Made by a program: the position numbers and the translations under genes | From: Bacillota bacterium | Lineage (GTDB): Bacteria > Bacillota > Sulfobacillia > JAMCWA01 | Assembly: GCA_023475165.1 (NCBI GenBank) | Contig: JAMCWA010000003.1 | Coordinates: forward strand, 26,850-90,849 | Reading direction: 5' to 3' | Length of the DNA stretch: 64,000 bases | Part shown: positions 7,952 to 16,215 of the stretch, piece after piece | Numbering within the stretch: the stretch's first letter is position 1 | Layout of the letters: the number at the start of each line of letters is the position of its first letter | Notes under the pieces: model-generated | Seen by the model: only the letters and a program-made list of their open reading frames with translations | Told to the model about the DNA's origin: nothing | Database searches by the model: none

Positions 7952-10024
7952 ATGCCAGCACGGGATGTTGCCGATCTTTCCCGTGACATCCAATACCTAA
8001 AGGGAGTGGGGCCGGCTAGGGCCAGGCTCCTCGGTAAACTGGGCCTGCACACCGTGGCGGATCTTCTTTTCTATTTTCCGCGCCGCTATGAAGACAGGAG
8101 TCAGCTTAAGGCCATGGCCCTAGTTAGAGACGGGGAGATTTCCACCGTCCAGGGAAAGGTTGTAGAGGTCAGCGAGGTCAAACCCCGCCCCGGACTGATC
8201 GTAACCCGGGTGGCCATAAGTGACGGCTCTGGTACTGCCTTTGGGATCTGGTTCAACCAAAGCTTCATCAAGGATCGTTTTCGCCTGGGACAGGCCGTGG
8301 TTTTCAACGGGCGGATTGAGAGAAGATACGGTCAGGTACAAATTAACAAACCTGAGTATGAGGACCTGGATGACGATTCCCTCCACACGGGGAGGATTGT
8401 CCCCATCTACCCCCTGACGGAGGGGCTTTTTCAACGCCAGTTTCGGGCTTTGATGAAGGGGGTAGTAGAGGGTTATGCCTCTTTCCTGGGGGAGGTCCTA
8501 CCGGAGGAGATCCGGCAACGCCTCGCCTTCTCCGGACTGAGCCAGGCCGTTCGGGACATGCATTTCCCCCGGGATCTGCAAGCCCAGGAGGCGGCCAGGC
8601 GTCGTTTGGCCTTTGAGGAACTCTTCTATCTCCAACTGGGGTTGGCTCGTCTGAAAAGACAGGCGGTAGAGGAAGAAGGAACGGCGCACCGCTCCGATGG
8701 ACCATGGCTTAAGGCCTTGGTGGAATCTTTGCCCTTTTCACTGACGGAAGCCCAAAAGCGGGTGATAGGGGAGATCAGGCAGGACATGGAGAGCCCGCGA
8801 CCGATGAACCGTCTGATTCAGGGCGACGTGGGCTCTGGCAAAACGGTGGTGGCGGCCTGGGCGCTGGTTAAAGCGGCAGAGAGTGGCTTTCAGGCCGCCC
8901 TCATGGCTCCCACTGAGATTTTGGCCGAACAGCACTTCCTAAACTTGAAGGGTCTGCTTTCTCCCCTCGGGATAACGGTGGGGTTCCTGACTGGAAGTCT
9001 GGGGCGCGCCGAGAGGATCAGACGCTTGGAGACGATCAGGTCGGGTGAGTTAAAGATAGTCGTCGGAACCCAGGCCCTGATTCAGGAGGGGGTGGAATTT
9101 GCCCGGCTGAGCCTCGTGGTGACCGACGAACAGCATCGTTTCGGTGTACAGCAAAGGGCTTTACTGCGGGCCAAGGGGTATAGTCCCGATGTCTTGGTCA
9201 TGACGGCCACTCCCATACCCCGTACCCTGTCCATGACCCTATATGGTGATCTCGATGTATCAATATTGGACGAAATGCCGCCGGGGCGAGGGCCAGTGGA
9301 GACTTACTGGCGAAGGGCCTCGGCCCGAAAGAAGGCGTATCGTTTTCTCCATGACCAGGTGAAGGCCGGACGACAGGGCTATGTGGTTTGCCCGCTTATT
9401 GAGGAATCGGAGCGTCTCCAGGCTGAGGCGGCCACTGATTTAGCCATCAGGTTACGTTCGGAATTCCCCGACCTCAGAATTGGGCTGCTGCACGGGCGGA
9501 TGCGGACCGAAGAAAAGGAAGAGACCATGGAGGCCTTCCGCCAGGGTCATCTTGGGGTCCTGGTGTCCACCACCGTCATTGAGGTGGGCGTGGATGTCCC
9601 CAACGCCACCGTCATGGTTGTCGAAGGAGCCAACCGTTTCGGATTGGCCCAACTCCACCAGCTCCGGGGACGGGTTGGACGGGGGCGGGAGAAGTCCTAC
9701 TGCATCCTCCTGGCTGAAGGTCTGACGGAAGAGGGACGGCGACGGTTGGAGGTCATGCAAGAAACGGGGGACGGGTTTGCTATTGCCGAGGAGGACCTAA
9801 AATTGCGGGGGCCCGGGGAGTTCTTCGGAACCAGACAGCACGGTCTGCCGGATCTAAGAGTGGCTGATCCCATACGCGACTTACCCCTCCTGGACCTGGC
9901 CAGACAGGAAGCTTTCCGGTTGATCGAACGGGACCCCAACCTGACCAGCCCGGAACACCGAGCCATCCGGGAAAGGGTGGGACGCCTTTTTCAGGGGCAG
10001 GGGGGCCTGATTTCGGTGAGCTAG
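7952..10024 (+). CDS. recG: ATP-dependent DNA helicase RecG
   Basis: The 690-residue helicase remodels stalled forks and Holliday junctions. An HhH-like start (YLKGVGPARARLLGKLG) and the wedge OB domain are followed by helicase motifs: Walker A GDVGSGKT (about 291), DEQH Walker B (about 391), the TATPIPRT motif and QLRGRVGRG motif VI. The RecG tail HGLPDLRVADPIRD is present. ATG 7952 follows GGGAGGAG and suits the family length; the open frame runs back into fakA only by chance. It lies 19 bp after fakA in the Bacillus-like order. Confidence 0.96.
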   Translation: MPARDVADLSRDIQYLKGVGPARARLLGKLGLHTVADLLFYFPRRYEDRSQLKAMALVRDGEISTVQGKVVEVSEVKPRPGLIVTRVAISDGSGTAFGIWFNQSFIKDRFRLGQAVVFNGRIERRYGQVQINKPEYEDLDDDSLHTGRIVPIYPLTEGLFQRQFRALMKGVVEGYASFLGEVLPEEIRQRLAFSGLSQAVRDMHFPRDLQAQEAARRRLAFEELFYLQLGLARLKRQAVEEEGTAHRSDGPWLKALVESLPFSLTEAQKRVIGEIRQDMESPRPMNRLIQGDVGSGKTVVAAWALVKAAESGFQAALMAPTEILAEQHFLNLKGLLSPLGITVGFLTGSLGRAERIRRLETIRSGELKIVVGTQALIQEGVEFARLSLVVTDEQHRFGVQQRALLRAKGYSPDVLVMTATPIPRTLSMTLYGDLDVSILDEMPPGRGPVETYWRRASARKKAYRFLHDQVKAGRQGYVVCPLIEESERLQAEAATDLAIRLRSEFPDLRIGLLHGRMRTEEKEETMEAFRQGHLGVLVSTTVIEVGVDVPNATVMVVEGANRFGLAQLHQLRGRVGRGREKSYCILLAEGLTEEGRRRLEVMQETGDGFAIAEEDLKLRGPGEFFGTRQHGLPDLRVADPIRDLPLLDLARQEAFRLIERDPNLTSPEHRAIRERVGRLFQGQGGLISVS

Positions 10025-10106
10025 TCCTGGTCTCTCAACAATGGATCGCCCGAGCGGTACGGGAGCCTAGTTGGGCACGATCACAATGGCAAGGAGCGTG
10101 ACCTTT

Positions 10107-11945
10107 TTGAGCAAGGGTTTTTTGCGCGTGGCCTGCCTGCAACTGCAGGCTTTCGATTTACTGCATTCAGAGGAGGCCTTGGGGCATGCCCTGGCTATGG
10201 TAGACCAGGCCGCCCGGGAGAAGCCAGATCTTTTGGTCCTGCCGGAATGCGCTTATCCAGCCTACTATCTGGATGGTTGGGAGAAGGTCTCTCTCCGCCC
10301 CTGGGAGGAGATCCTGGCCATCTTTGGCGAGAGGGCCCGCCGGCACGCCCTGGAGATGGTGGTTGGCCTGGCGGAACTTTATCCCACCAGCCCGGCCTAC
10401 AATTCCTCTTTTTATCTGGACGCCGGGGGCAGGGTCCGCCACCGGGCCAGGAAGCAGTTCCTCTGGCATTTTGACTCTCGCTGGTTTACCCCAGGGAACG
10501 ATTTGGAATCACTGGCGACACCTTACGGGACGGCCGGACTTTTCATCTGCGCTGACGGTCGGGTGCCGGAGATTACCCGGACCCTGGCACTGCAGGGAAG
10601 CCGTATCTTTCTTAACAGCACAAACTGGGTGAGCAGTGGCGGTTCTTGGGACAACCTCCCTAATCCCCAGGCTGACTACCTGATGCGGGTCCGCTCTCTG
10701 GAGAACAACGCCTGGATCGTCTCGGCCAATAAGGTAGGGATAGAACAGGATGCCGTCGTTTATTGCGGCAAGAGTCAGGTGACGTCGCCGGAAGGAAAAG
10801 TGGTGGCCATAGCCTCTAACTGGAAACCAGAGGTGTTGACCTACGATATCCCCCTTGAGGAAGGGACCGGGCTGGTGGCAATACCCGATGGCCTGGTGGA
10901 TGGGCGCCTGGACATAAAGAAGGCGCGCCGCCCAGAGACTTACACTTCCCTCTCCTTGACTACGCCGGAACCCTCCTCTTCCGATAGACGGGATGTTACC
11001 CCAGAGCCTGCTGACTCTGTTCGCCAGGAGCCTTTTGAGCCACCTATCACAACTGCTGGCTACGGCGAGAGCCCCGCCAAAGCTGGTCCGAAGGCGATTC
11101 TGGCAGCCGCAGTGCAGCTCTCTCTTGAAGGAGGCGAGAGAGCGCTGGCTCGGGTGGAGGACTTCCTGCGCAAGGCTCAGGTCTTGGGAGCCGACCTGGT
11201 CCTTTTTCCCGAGACGGAAGTTAAGGAAATTCAGCCGGCCGAGGAGACGGGGAAGCTGGAAAGGGTTTTAGAGCTTAGCCGGCAGTATCCTTTCCTCATC
11301 GGCTGGGTCGGGGTAGAAGGAACTGCTGCGGAGGGGCTCGAGGAGAGCCAGGGAAAGGCCGGATTTTTCCGGACGGCGCGGCTCCTTCATCGGGGGCGGG
11401 TTTTGGGTCGTTACCGCAAGGTTCATCTGGAGAGGGACGAGGAAGGCCTCTTTCTGCCCGGAGACGAGGGATACCACATCATAGAGACGCCGGTCGGACG
11501 AGTGGGGTTCCTTTTGGGCTATGAAGGTCTGCTCCCCGAGGTGCCTCGCGCCTTAACGTTGCAGGGTGCTGACATTATCCTCTGGCCGGTCCGTTTCTCG
11601 GTCAACCGTCAGCATCTCTTTGCCCGTGCTCGGGCCATGGAAAATAGGGTCTTTGTGGTCGCGACCAATGCCTTGCTTAGAAGAGGCCGGGTTCCTAAAG
11701 AGGACGAGGCGGAGAGCCTTTCACTAGGCCCCGAATTTGATCGAACTTGGTCTGGAGGTGGAAGCCTCATCGTGGGGCCGGGGGGACAAGCTCTGGCCGA
11801 GGCCTTGGCGGGGCGTCCCCAGATTATCACCGCCACCCTTCAGCCGATTCAGGCCCGCTTCAAGGGGGTTGTGCCGGGCACTGATGTCCTGGTAAACCGA
11901 AGACCAGTACTCTACCAGGAGATCACGAGAGGGGGACGGGTGTGA
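10107..11945 (+). CDS. Tandem nitrilase-superfamily protein, second active site degenerate
   Basis: Two carbon-nitrogen hydrolase domains are joined by a Ser/Pro-rich linker (about 295-330). Domain 1 (about 6-290) has the full Glu-Lys-Cys triad: LVLPECAYP, a lysine in RARKQFL and GLFICADGR. Domain 2 (about 332-600) keeps Glu (LVLFPETEV) and Lys (YRKVHLE), but the Cys site reads FLLGYEGL, with Gly in place of Cys (about 470). Domain 2 is therefore probably not catalytic. Substrate is unknown; the family cleaves nitriles, amides or N-carbamoyl groups. TTG 10107 follows AAGGAG and suits the LRVACLQL start; TTG 10071 after GGGAG is an alternative. It is 3' of recG, with a repeat and the trp leader behind it. 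Confidence 0.85.
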   Translation: MSKGFLRVACLQLQAFDLLHSEEALGHALAMVDQAAREKPDLLVLPECAYPAYYLDGWEKVSLRPWEEILAIFGERARRHALEMVVGLAELYPTSPAYNSSFYLDAGGRVRHRARKQFLWHFDSRWFTPGNDLESLATPYGTAGLFICADGRVPEITRTLALQGSRIFLNSTNWVSSGGSWDNLPNPQADYLMRVRSLENNAWIVSANKVGIEQDAVVYCGKSQVTSPEGKVVAIASNWKPEVLTYDIPLEEGTGLVAIPDGLVDGRLDIKKARRPETYTSLSLTTPEPSSSDRRDVTPEPADSVRQEPFEPPITTAGYGESPAKAGPKAILAAAVQLSLEGGERALARVEDFLRKAQVLGADLVLFPETEVKEIQPAEETGKLERVLELSRQYPFLIGWVGVEGTAAEGLEESQGKAGFFRTARLLHRGRVLGRYRKVHLERDEEGLFLPGDEGYHIIETPVGRVGFLLGYEGLLPEVPRALTLQGADIILWPVRFSVNRQHLFARARAMENRVFVVATNALLRRGRVPKEDEAESLSLGPEFDRTWSGGGSLIVGPGGQALAEALAGRPQIITATLQPIQARFKGVVPGTDVLVNRRPVLYQEITRGGRV

Positions 11946-11985
11946 GGAGGCCAGAATTCCAGCCTGAAACAAACCAGGTACTCCC

Positions 11986-12070
11986 AGGAGACCGCTGAAA
12001 AATCCCCATCTGCGTCGACAGTCTCCCAGGGCGATGCTCGGCCGGCAATCGCCCGACCGTTGGCGCAACG
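11986..12070 (-). repeat. Intergenic repeat fragment upstream of the trp leader
   Basis: AGGAGACCGCTGAAAAATCC then CCATCTGCG is the conserved end. It is followed by a short palindromic part (GCCGGCAATCGCC) unlike the full copies. It lies between the nitrilase gene and the trp promoter. Confidence 0.65.
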
Positions 12071-12114
12071 GATGAAGGGCCTTGACGTGTCCCTGAAACA
12101 TCAGGAAAATACCC

Positions 12115-12143
12115 TTGACACGATGGAGATGACGTGATATACT
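12115..12143 (+). promoter_or_regulatory. Promoter of the trp operon
   Basis: TTGACA (12115-12120), a 17-bp spacer and TATACT (12138-12143) form a near-consensus sigma-A promoter about 25 bp before the T-box leader. Confidence 0.8.
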
Positions 12144-12167
12144 CCGTGCAAGTGAACAGGGTTAAAG

Positions 12168-12468
12168 GCGATGACCGGGAAGAGTAAGGGGATTCCAGGC
12201 GCCAAAAGCGAGCCGGTGATAGTGAAAGACCGGTGCGTACCGGTCCCCCGAATGGGCCCGTGAGCTGTGAACCGAAAAGGGTCGCCGTTATTGCAGATCG
12301 GCGAGCCGGGAGTAGGCTTCATCGGATCTCTCACCGTGAAAAGGGAGAGGGTATCGGTTAGAACCTGTACCCGGCGAGGGGTGAATCGGTCCCCAGTACC
12401 GATTTCATCCAAAGTGGGTGGCACCACGGAAGCGAGCCTTTCGTCCCGATTGGACGGAGGGCTTTTTT
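12168..12468 (+). promoter_or_regulatory. T-box leader, Trp specifier, controlling trpEGDCFBA
   Basis: The leader starts GCGATGACCGGGAAGAGTAA, typical of the T-box Stem I base. It has the AG-bulge/distal loop region (GAGCCGGTGATAGTGAAAG) and a specifier loop reading GAA-TGG-G, so the codon is TGG (12253-12255), tryptophan. The antiterminator core GGGTGGCACCACGG is at 12416-12429. A terminator AGCCTTTCGTCC/GGACGGAGGGCT with a T-run follows (12435-12468). Uncharged tRNA-Trp should prevent termination. A second antiterminator/terminator follows (next entry). Confidence 0.92.
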
Positions 12469-12597
12469 GTTGTAGGCTGCGCCGCGTTATCGCCGGAGCC
12501 GGCCAACTGGTACCTGATGAGGGAGGCGGCGGCAAGCCGCCTAAATAGGGTGGCACCACGGAGGCCTTTCGTCCCTTGGACGAGGGGTCCTTTTTGT
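12469..12597 (+). promoter_or_regulatory. Second T-box antiterminator/terminator module, without its own full Stem I
   Basis: After the first terminator, about 75 nt of structured sequence leads to a second T-box sequence, AGGGTGGCACCACGG (12547-12561). A second terminator GGCCTTTCGTCC/GGACGAGGGGTCC then TTTTT ends near 12597. The unit is too short for a complete Stem I. It is either a partial duplication or a second checkpoint that reads the same tRNA. Confidence 0.8.
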
Positions 12598-12709
12598 TTC
12601 TGGCGAAAGCTATTCAGAAGCGGCTGGTGCAAGGGCTGAGAACTCAGGTCGTCAACGAAAGGTCGAATTGGCGAAAGACTTCATTGTCGAGGTCCGGGAG
12701 GTGAATTGC

Positions 12710-14173
12710 TTGTATCATCCTTCTTTAGAAGAGTATCTTCTTTTGGCCCAGCCAGGATCAGGTGGAGTCATTCCGGTCTATGAGCGGTTCCTGGCCGATA
12801 CTGAGACCCCTGTTTCCCTATACCGCAAGCTGGCTCGTGGCAGGAACTCCTATCTTCTGGAGAGCATAGAAGGAGGGGAAAGGGTAGCCAGGTATTCTTT
12901 CTTAGGTTTCGAGCCCTTCTTGATCCTTCGGAATTGGTCCGATCGGAACGAGATGGAAGGGGAGGGCAAGACTACCGTCCACTACGGTTCACCCTTCGGA
13001 CTCCTGCGCCAGACGTTGGAACAATATGCGGCCAGAGGAGACCAGGGGTTGCCGCGTTTTTACGGCGGGGCGGTTGGCTACTTTGGCTATGAGACTGTCC
13101 GACACCTGGAGAGAATCAGAGGCCTGGAGGTGAACTCTTTTTCTCCGGCTATCCCGAATGCCGTCTTCCTCCTCACCGAGGTAGTGGTAATCTTCGATCA
13201 CGTCCGGAGGGACATCACGGTGGTGGTCAATACCCGGCCCGGCGCAGACCCAGAGACGAGCTATCGGGCTGCCCAGGAAAGGATCGAAACAATTCTACGG
13301 GCCATTAGCCAGACGGACCGCACTGGGGAAGGGAAGGAAGGGGGAGTCGGAAGCTCCTTTGTCCCCGAGATGACGCGCGCTGTCTTTGAGGAGCAGGTAA
13401 GGAGAGCCAAAGAGTATATCCGAGCCGGTGACATCTTTCAGGTGGTCTTATCACAGCGTTTTGTGGCCAACTTTGCCGGGGATCCTTTTTGGCTCTACCG
13501 GAGGCTCCGGCAGATAAACCCCTCTCCCTATATGTTCTACCTTGATCTGGGAGATCTGCAGCTGGTAGGGGCATCCCCGGAGATGCTGGTGCGGGTCGAA
13601 GGAAAAGAGGTTCAGGTGCGGCCCATCGCGGGTACGCGTCGCCGCGGGCATACGGAAGAAGAGGATCGGGGGTTGGGAGAGGAACTCCTGGCGGACGAGA
13701 AGGAGAGGGCGGAACATGTGATGCTGGTGGACTTGGGGCGAAACGACCTGGGCCGCGTTGCCAGGTTTGGTAGTGTGGAGGTGACCAACTTCATGAGCCT
13801 GGAGCGATACTCTCACGTTATTCATATCGTGTCCGAGGTCAAAGGAGAGCTACGCGAGGGTCTTGGCGCATTTGACGCTTTGCAGGCCTGTTTCCCAGCC
13901 GGGACCGTGTCTGGTGCTCCCAAGGTTAGAGCGATGGAGATAATCGCCGAACTGGAGGGTAAGCCGCGCGGTCCCTATGCCGGTGCTGTCGGCTACTTCG
14001 GTTTCAATGGACAGATGGACACATGCATCACCATACGAACCATGGTGCTGACGGACGGTAAGGTCTACTTGCAGACGGGTGCCGGCATTGTGGCTGATTC
14101 TGTACCCGAGCGGGAGTATGAGGAAACCCTGAACAAAGCCAGGGGTATGATGCAGGTCCTGGAAGGCTGCTGA
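12710..14173 (+). CDS. trpE: Anthranilate synthase component I
   Basis: This 487-residue enzyme converts chorismate with ammonia or glutamine to anthranilate, together with TrpG. It has an N-terminal feedback region (YLLESIEGGERVARYSFLG) and the chorismate-binding domain with FQVVLSQRF, VGASPEML, RPIAGTRRRG, MLVDLGRNDLGRV and CFPAGTVSGAPKVRAMEI. Its QTGAGIVADS tail is standard. TTG 12710 is preferred because GGGAGGTG lies 6 nt upstream and the product then begins YHPSLEEYLLLA, as in other TrpE. The frame opens at TTG 12668. It is the first gene after the Trp T-box. Confidence 0.96.
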   Translation: MYHPSLEEYLLLAQPGSGGVIPVYERFLADTETPVSLYRKLARGRNSYLLESIEGGERVARYSFLGFEPFLILRNWSDRNEMEGEGKTTVHYGSPFGLLRQTLEQYAARGDQGLPRFYGGAVGYFGYETVRHLERIRGLEVNSFSPAIPNAVFLLTEVVVIFDHVRRDITVVVNTRPGADPETSYRAAQERIETILRAISQTDRTGEGKEGGVGSSFVPEMTRAVFEEQVRRAKEYIRAGDIFQVVLSQRFVANFAGDPFWLYRRLRQINPSPYMFYLDLGDLQLVGASPEMLVRVEGKEVQVRPIAGTRRRGHTEEEDRGLGEELLADEKERAEHVMLVDLGRNDLGRVARFGSVEVTNFMSLERYSHVIHIVSEVKGELREGLGAFDALQACFPAGTVSGAPKVRAMEIIAELEGKPRGPYAGAVGYFGFNGQMDTCITIRTMVLTDGKVYLQTGAGIVADSVPEREYEETLNKARGMMQVLEGC

Positions 14174-14188
14174 GGGGAGGACGGCCAA

Positions 14189-14761
14189 GTGATCCTGGTC
14201 ATCGATAACTACGATTCCTTCACCTACAACCTGGTGCAACTGCTGGGGAGCCTGGGGACCGAGGTCCAGGTTTTCAGAAACGACGCCATTGACCTGCCAA
14301 CCATAGCGAGACTGGCCCCGGTGGGCATCGTTCTCTCTCCGGGACCGGGCCGACCGGAGGAAGCCGGGATCAGCCTGGGGGTAATCACCCGTTTTGGGGC
14401 CAATCTCCCCATTTTGGGTGTCTGCCTGGGCCATCAGGCTATCGCCCAGGCCTACGGCGGAAGGGTGGTCCGGGGTCGGGAACCGGTTCACGGCAAGGTC
14501 TCCCGGATCAGGCACGATGGAAAAACCATTTACCAGGGAATTGCCGGCGATTTCCAGGCCACCCGGTACCACTCCCTGGTGGTGGAAGAGGAAAGCCTAC
14601 CGGCCGTACTGAAGGTCTCCGCCCGTACCCCTGACGGCGTCATCATGGGCATCCGGCATCGTAACTTTCCGGTGGAAGGGGTACAGTTTCATCCCGAGTC
14701 TATCTTGACCGGGGAGGGAAGGAGGTTGTTGGCCAACTTTCTGGCCCTGGCCCGAGGATAA
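14189..14761 (+). CDS. trpG: Anthranilate synthase glutamine amidotransferase component
   Basis: This 190-residue class I glutamine amidotransferase supplies ammonia to TrpE. It begins ILVIDNYDSFTYNL and has the oxyanion loop LSPGPGRPEEAG. The catalytic triad is Cys in GVCLGHQ (about 79) and His-Glu in VQFHPES. GTG 14189 follows GGGGAGGA, 15 bp after trpE. In many Bacillota such a protein also serves PabB; no separate pabA is visible here, so shared use is possible. Confidence 0.95.
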   Translation: MILVIDNYDSFTYNLVQLLGSLGTEVQVFRNDAIDLPTIARLAPVGIVLSPGPGRPEEAGISLGVITRFGANLPILGVCLGHQAIAQAYGGRVVRGREPVHGKVSRIRHDGKTIYQGIAGDFQATRYHSLVVEEESLPAVLKVSARTPDGVIMGIRHRNFPVEGVQFHPESILTGEGRRLLANFLALARG

Positions 14762-14784
14762 AGAGATCTTAGGCCGCCCTTGGA

Positions 14785-14823
14785 TTGCGCCACACAGATG
14801 GGGTTTTATCAGCGCTCTCCTAT
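14785..14823 (+). repeat. Intergenic repeat fragment between trpG and trpD
   Basis: GCGCCACACAGATGGGGTTT then TATCAGCGCTCTCCTATGG is the conserved repeat end. It lies just upstream of the trpD ribosome-binding site inside the operon. Confidence 0.65.
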
Positions 14824-14852
14824 GGCCGGAGGAGCAAAGGAGGAGAGGCATT

Positions 14853-15917
14853 ATGCTCAGGGATTTCATCCGCAAAGTAACGTTGAGGGAGAACTTGACC
14901 CTGTCCGAGGCCAGGGAGGCCATGGAATTGATCATGACCGGGCAAAGTACGGTGACGGAATTGGCGGGGTACCTGGTAGCCCTCAAGATGAAGGGGGAGA
15001 CAGTGGAAGAGATTACCGGCTCGGCCTTGGCCATGCGCGCGAAAGCCCTGCCGGTCACCCCTCTGGCCAAGGAAGTGGTGGATACCTGCGGTACCGGCGG
15101 TGATGGCAGCACGAGCTTCAACATCTCCACGACGGCTGCCCTGATCGTAGCCGGCGCGGGAATTCCTGTTGCCAAACACGGTAACCGGGCAGTTTCGGGT
15201 CGGAGTGGCAGTGCCGACCTGTTGGAAGCCCTGGGGGTCAACCTTGACCTTACCCCCAGTGAAATGGCCAAGTGCATCGATGCGGTGGGAATCGGCTTTC
15301 TTTTCGCCCCCAGACTGCACCCGGCCATGAAACATGCGGCCGGACCGCGCCGTGAGCTGGGCATCAGAAGCATTTTTAACCTCTTGGGACCCTTGACTAA
15401 CCCGGCCGGGGCACAAAGCCAGCTCATCGGCGTCTATGACCCTAGCCTGACGGAAACCATCGCCGGGGTTTTACAGAACCTGGGCCTGTGCCGGGCCATG
15501 GTGGTACACGGGTGTGGCGGCTTGGACGAGGTATCCCTGGCCGGCTGGACGCGGGTTACGGAATTGAAAGAGGGGAACCTCAAGACCTATGATCTGTATC
15601 CGGAGGATTTTGGGCTGACGTCGGTGGCCCTTTCCGAGATTCAAGGGGGAGGGCCGGAAGAAAACGCCCAGATTAGCCGAGAGATCCTGGCCGGGGTGCG
15701 AAACGGCCGGCGTCAGGTGGCTTTAGCCAACGCTGCCCTGGCGCTGGTGGTGGCCGGGGCCGCCAAGACTCCTCGCCAGGGCGTTGCCCTGGCGGCTCGG
15801 GCCATTGATTCCGGGAGGGCAGCGAAAAAACTGGAGGAACTCAGGGCCTTTACCTCAGGGATGCTTTCCCCAAATCAGACAGTGGCTGTGGGAGGCGAGA
15901 GCCATGGAAAGATCTAA
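14853..15917 (+). CDS. trpD: Anthranilate phosphoribosyltransferase
   Basis: This 354-residue enzyme transfers phosphoribose from PRPP to anthranilate. It shows the helical N-terminal domain with LTLSEAREAMELIMTG, then the PRPP-binding DTCGTGGDGSTSFNIST, KHGNRAVSGRSGSADLLEALG, the APRLHPAMKHA region, and the conserved FNLLGPLTNPAGAQ. Length is normal. ATG 14853 follows AGGAGG. Its 3' end overlaps by 14 bp a small open frame of unknown nature (15904-16215). Confidence 0.96.
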   Translation: MLRDFIRKVTLRENLTLSEAREAMELIMTGQSTVTELAGYLVALKMKGETVEEITGSALAMRAKALPVTPLAKEVVDTCGTGGDGSTSFNISTTAALIVAGAGIPVAKHGNRAVSGRSGSADLLEALGVNLDLTPSEMAKCIDAVGIGFLFAPRLHPAMKHAAGPRRELGIRSIFNLLGPLTNPAGAQSQLIGVYDPSLTETIAGVLQNLGLCRAMVVHGCGGLDEVSLAGWTRVTELKEGNLKTYDLYPEDFGLTSVALSEIQGGGPEENAQISREILAGVRNGRRQVALANAALALVVAGAAKTPRQGVALAARAIDSGRAAKKLEELRAFTSGMLSPNQTVAVGGESHGKI

Positions 15918-16215
15918 CGATATCACCTCTGCCGGAACCATTCTTCATTCTAAGGATCTCAAAGCAGAAGGGATTGACGTTGAGGGCTTCGCTAAAGGGC
16001 CAGGTTGGACCCGAGTCGAAAGGAACCTTCTTGCCCCGCCGAGGGGTGATGAGGATACGGGAACGTGCAGGAGGATAGAACTCGTGGGCGATGAAGGGAT
16101 CCGGCTGGCAGAATCCCACTCGGAAGGGGGAGCACCGGTCGGGCGAAACCATCCGAACGAAAACGGCCGGCGATTGGATGTTAATCTCCTGGGAGGGAAG
16201 GTCTTTGTTCCTTGA
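15904..16215 (+). CDS. Small unassigned open frame between trpD and trpC
   Basis: ATG 15904 follows GGAGGCGAG at good spacing. The frame of 103 codons fills the trpD-trpC gap: it overlaps the end of trpD by 14 bp and the start of trpC by 11 bp, as translationally coupled genes do. The product is polar, without membrane segments or a recognised motif (it begins MERSNDITSAG and ends LLGGKVFVP). It has no known counterpart in standard trp operons. It may be a real lineage-specific gene or a spacer that is open by chance; third-position base use looks less GC-rich than in neighbours. Confidence 0.35.
   Translation: MERSNDITSAGTILHSKDLKAEGIDVEGFAKGPGWTRVERNLLAPPRGDEDTGTCRRIELVGDEGIRLAESHSEGGAPVGRNHPNENGRRLDVNLLGGKVFVP

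Noticed and set aside
13850..15427. Long minus-strand frames opposite trpE, trpG and trpD
   Set aside because: The sense-strand proteins carry full family motifs; the antisense frames have low-complexity products.
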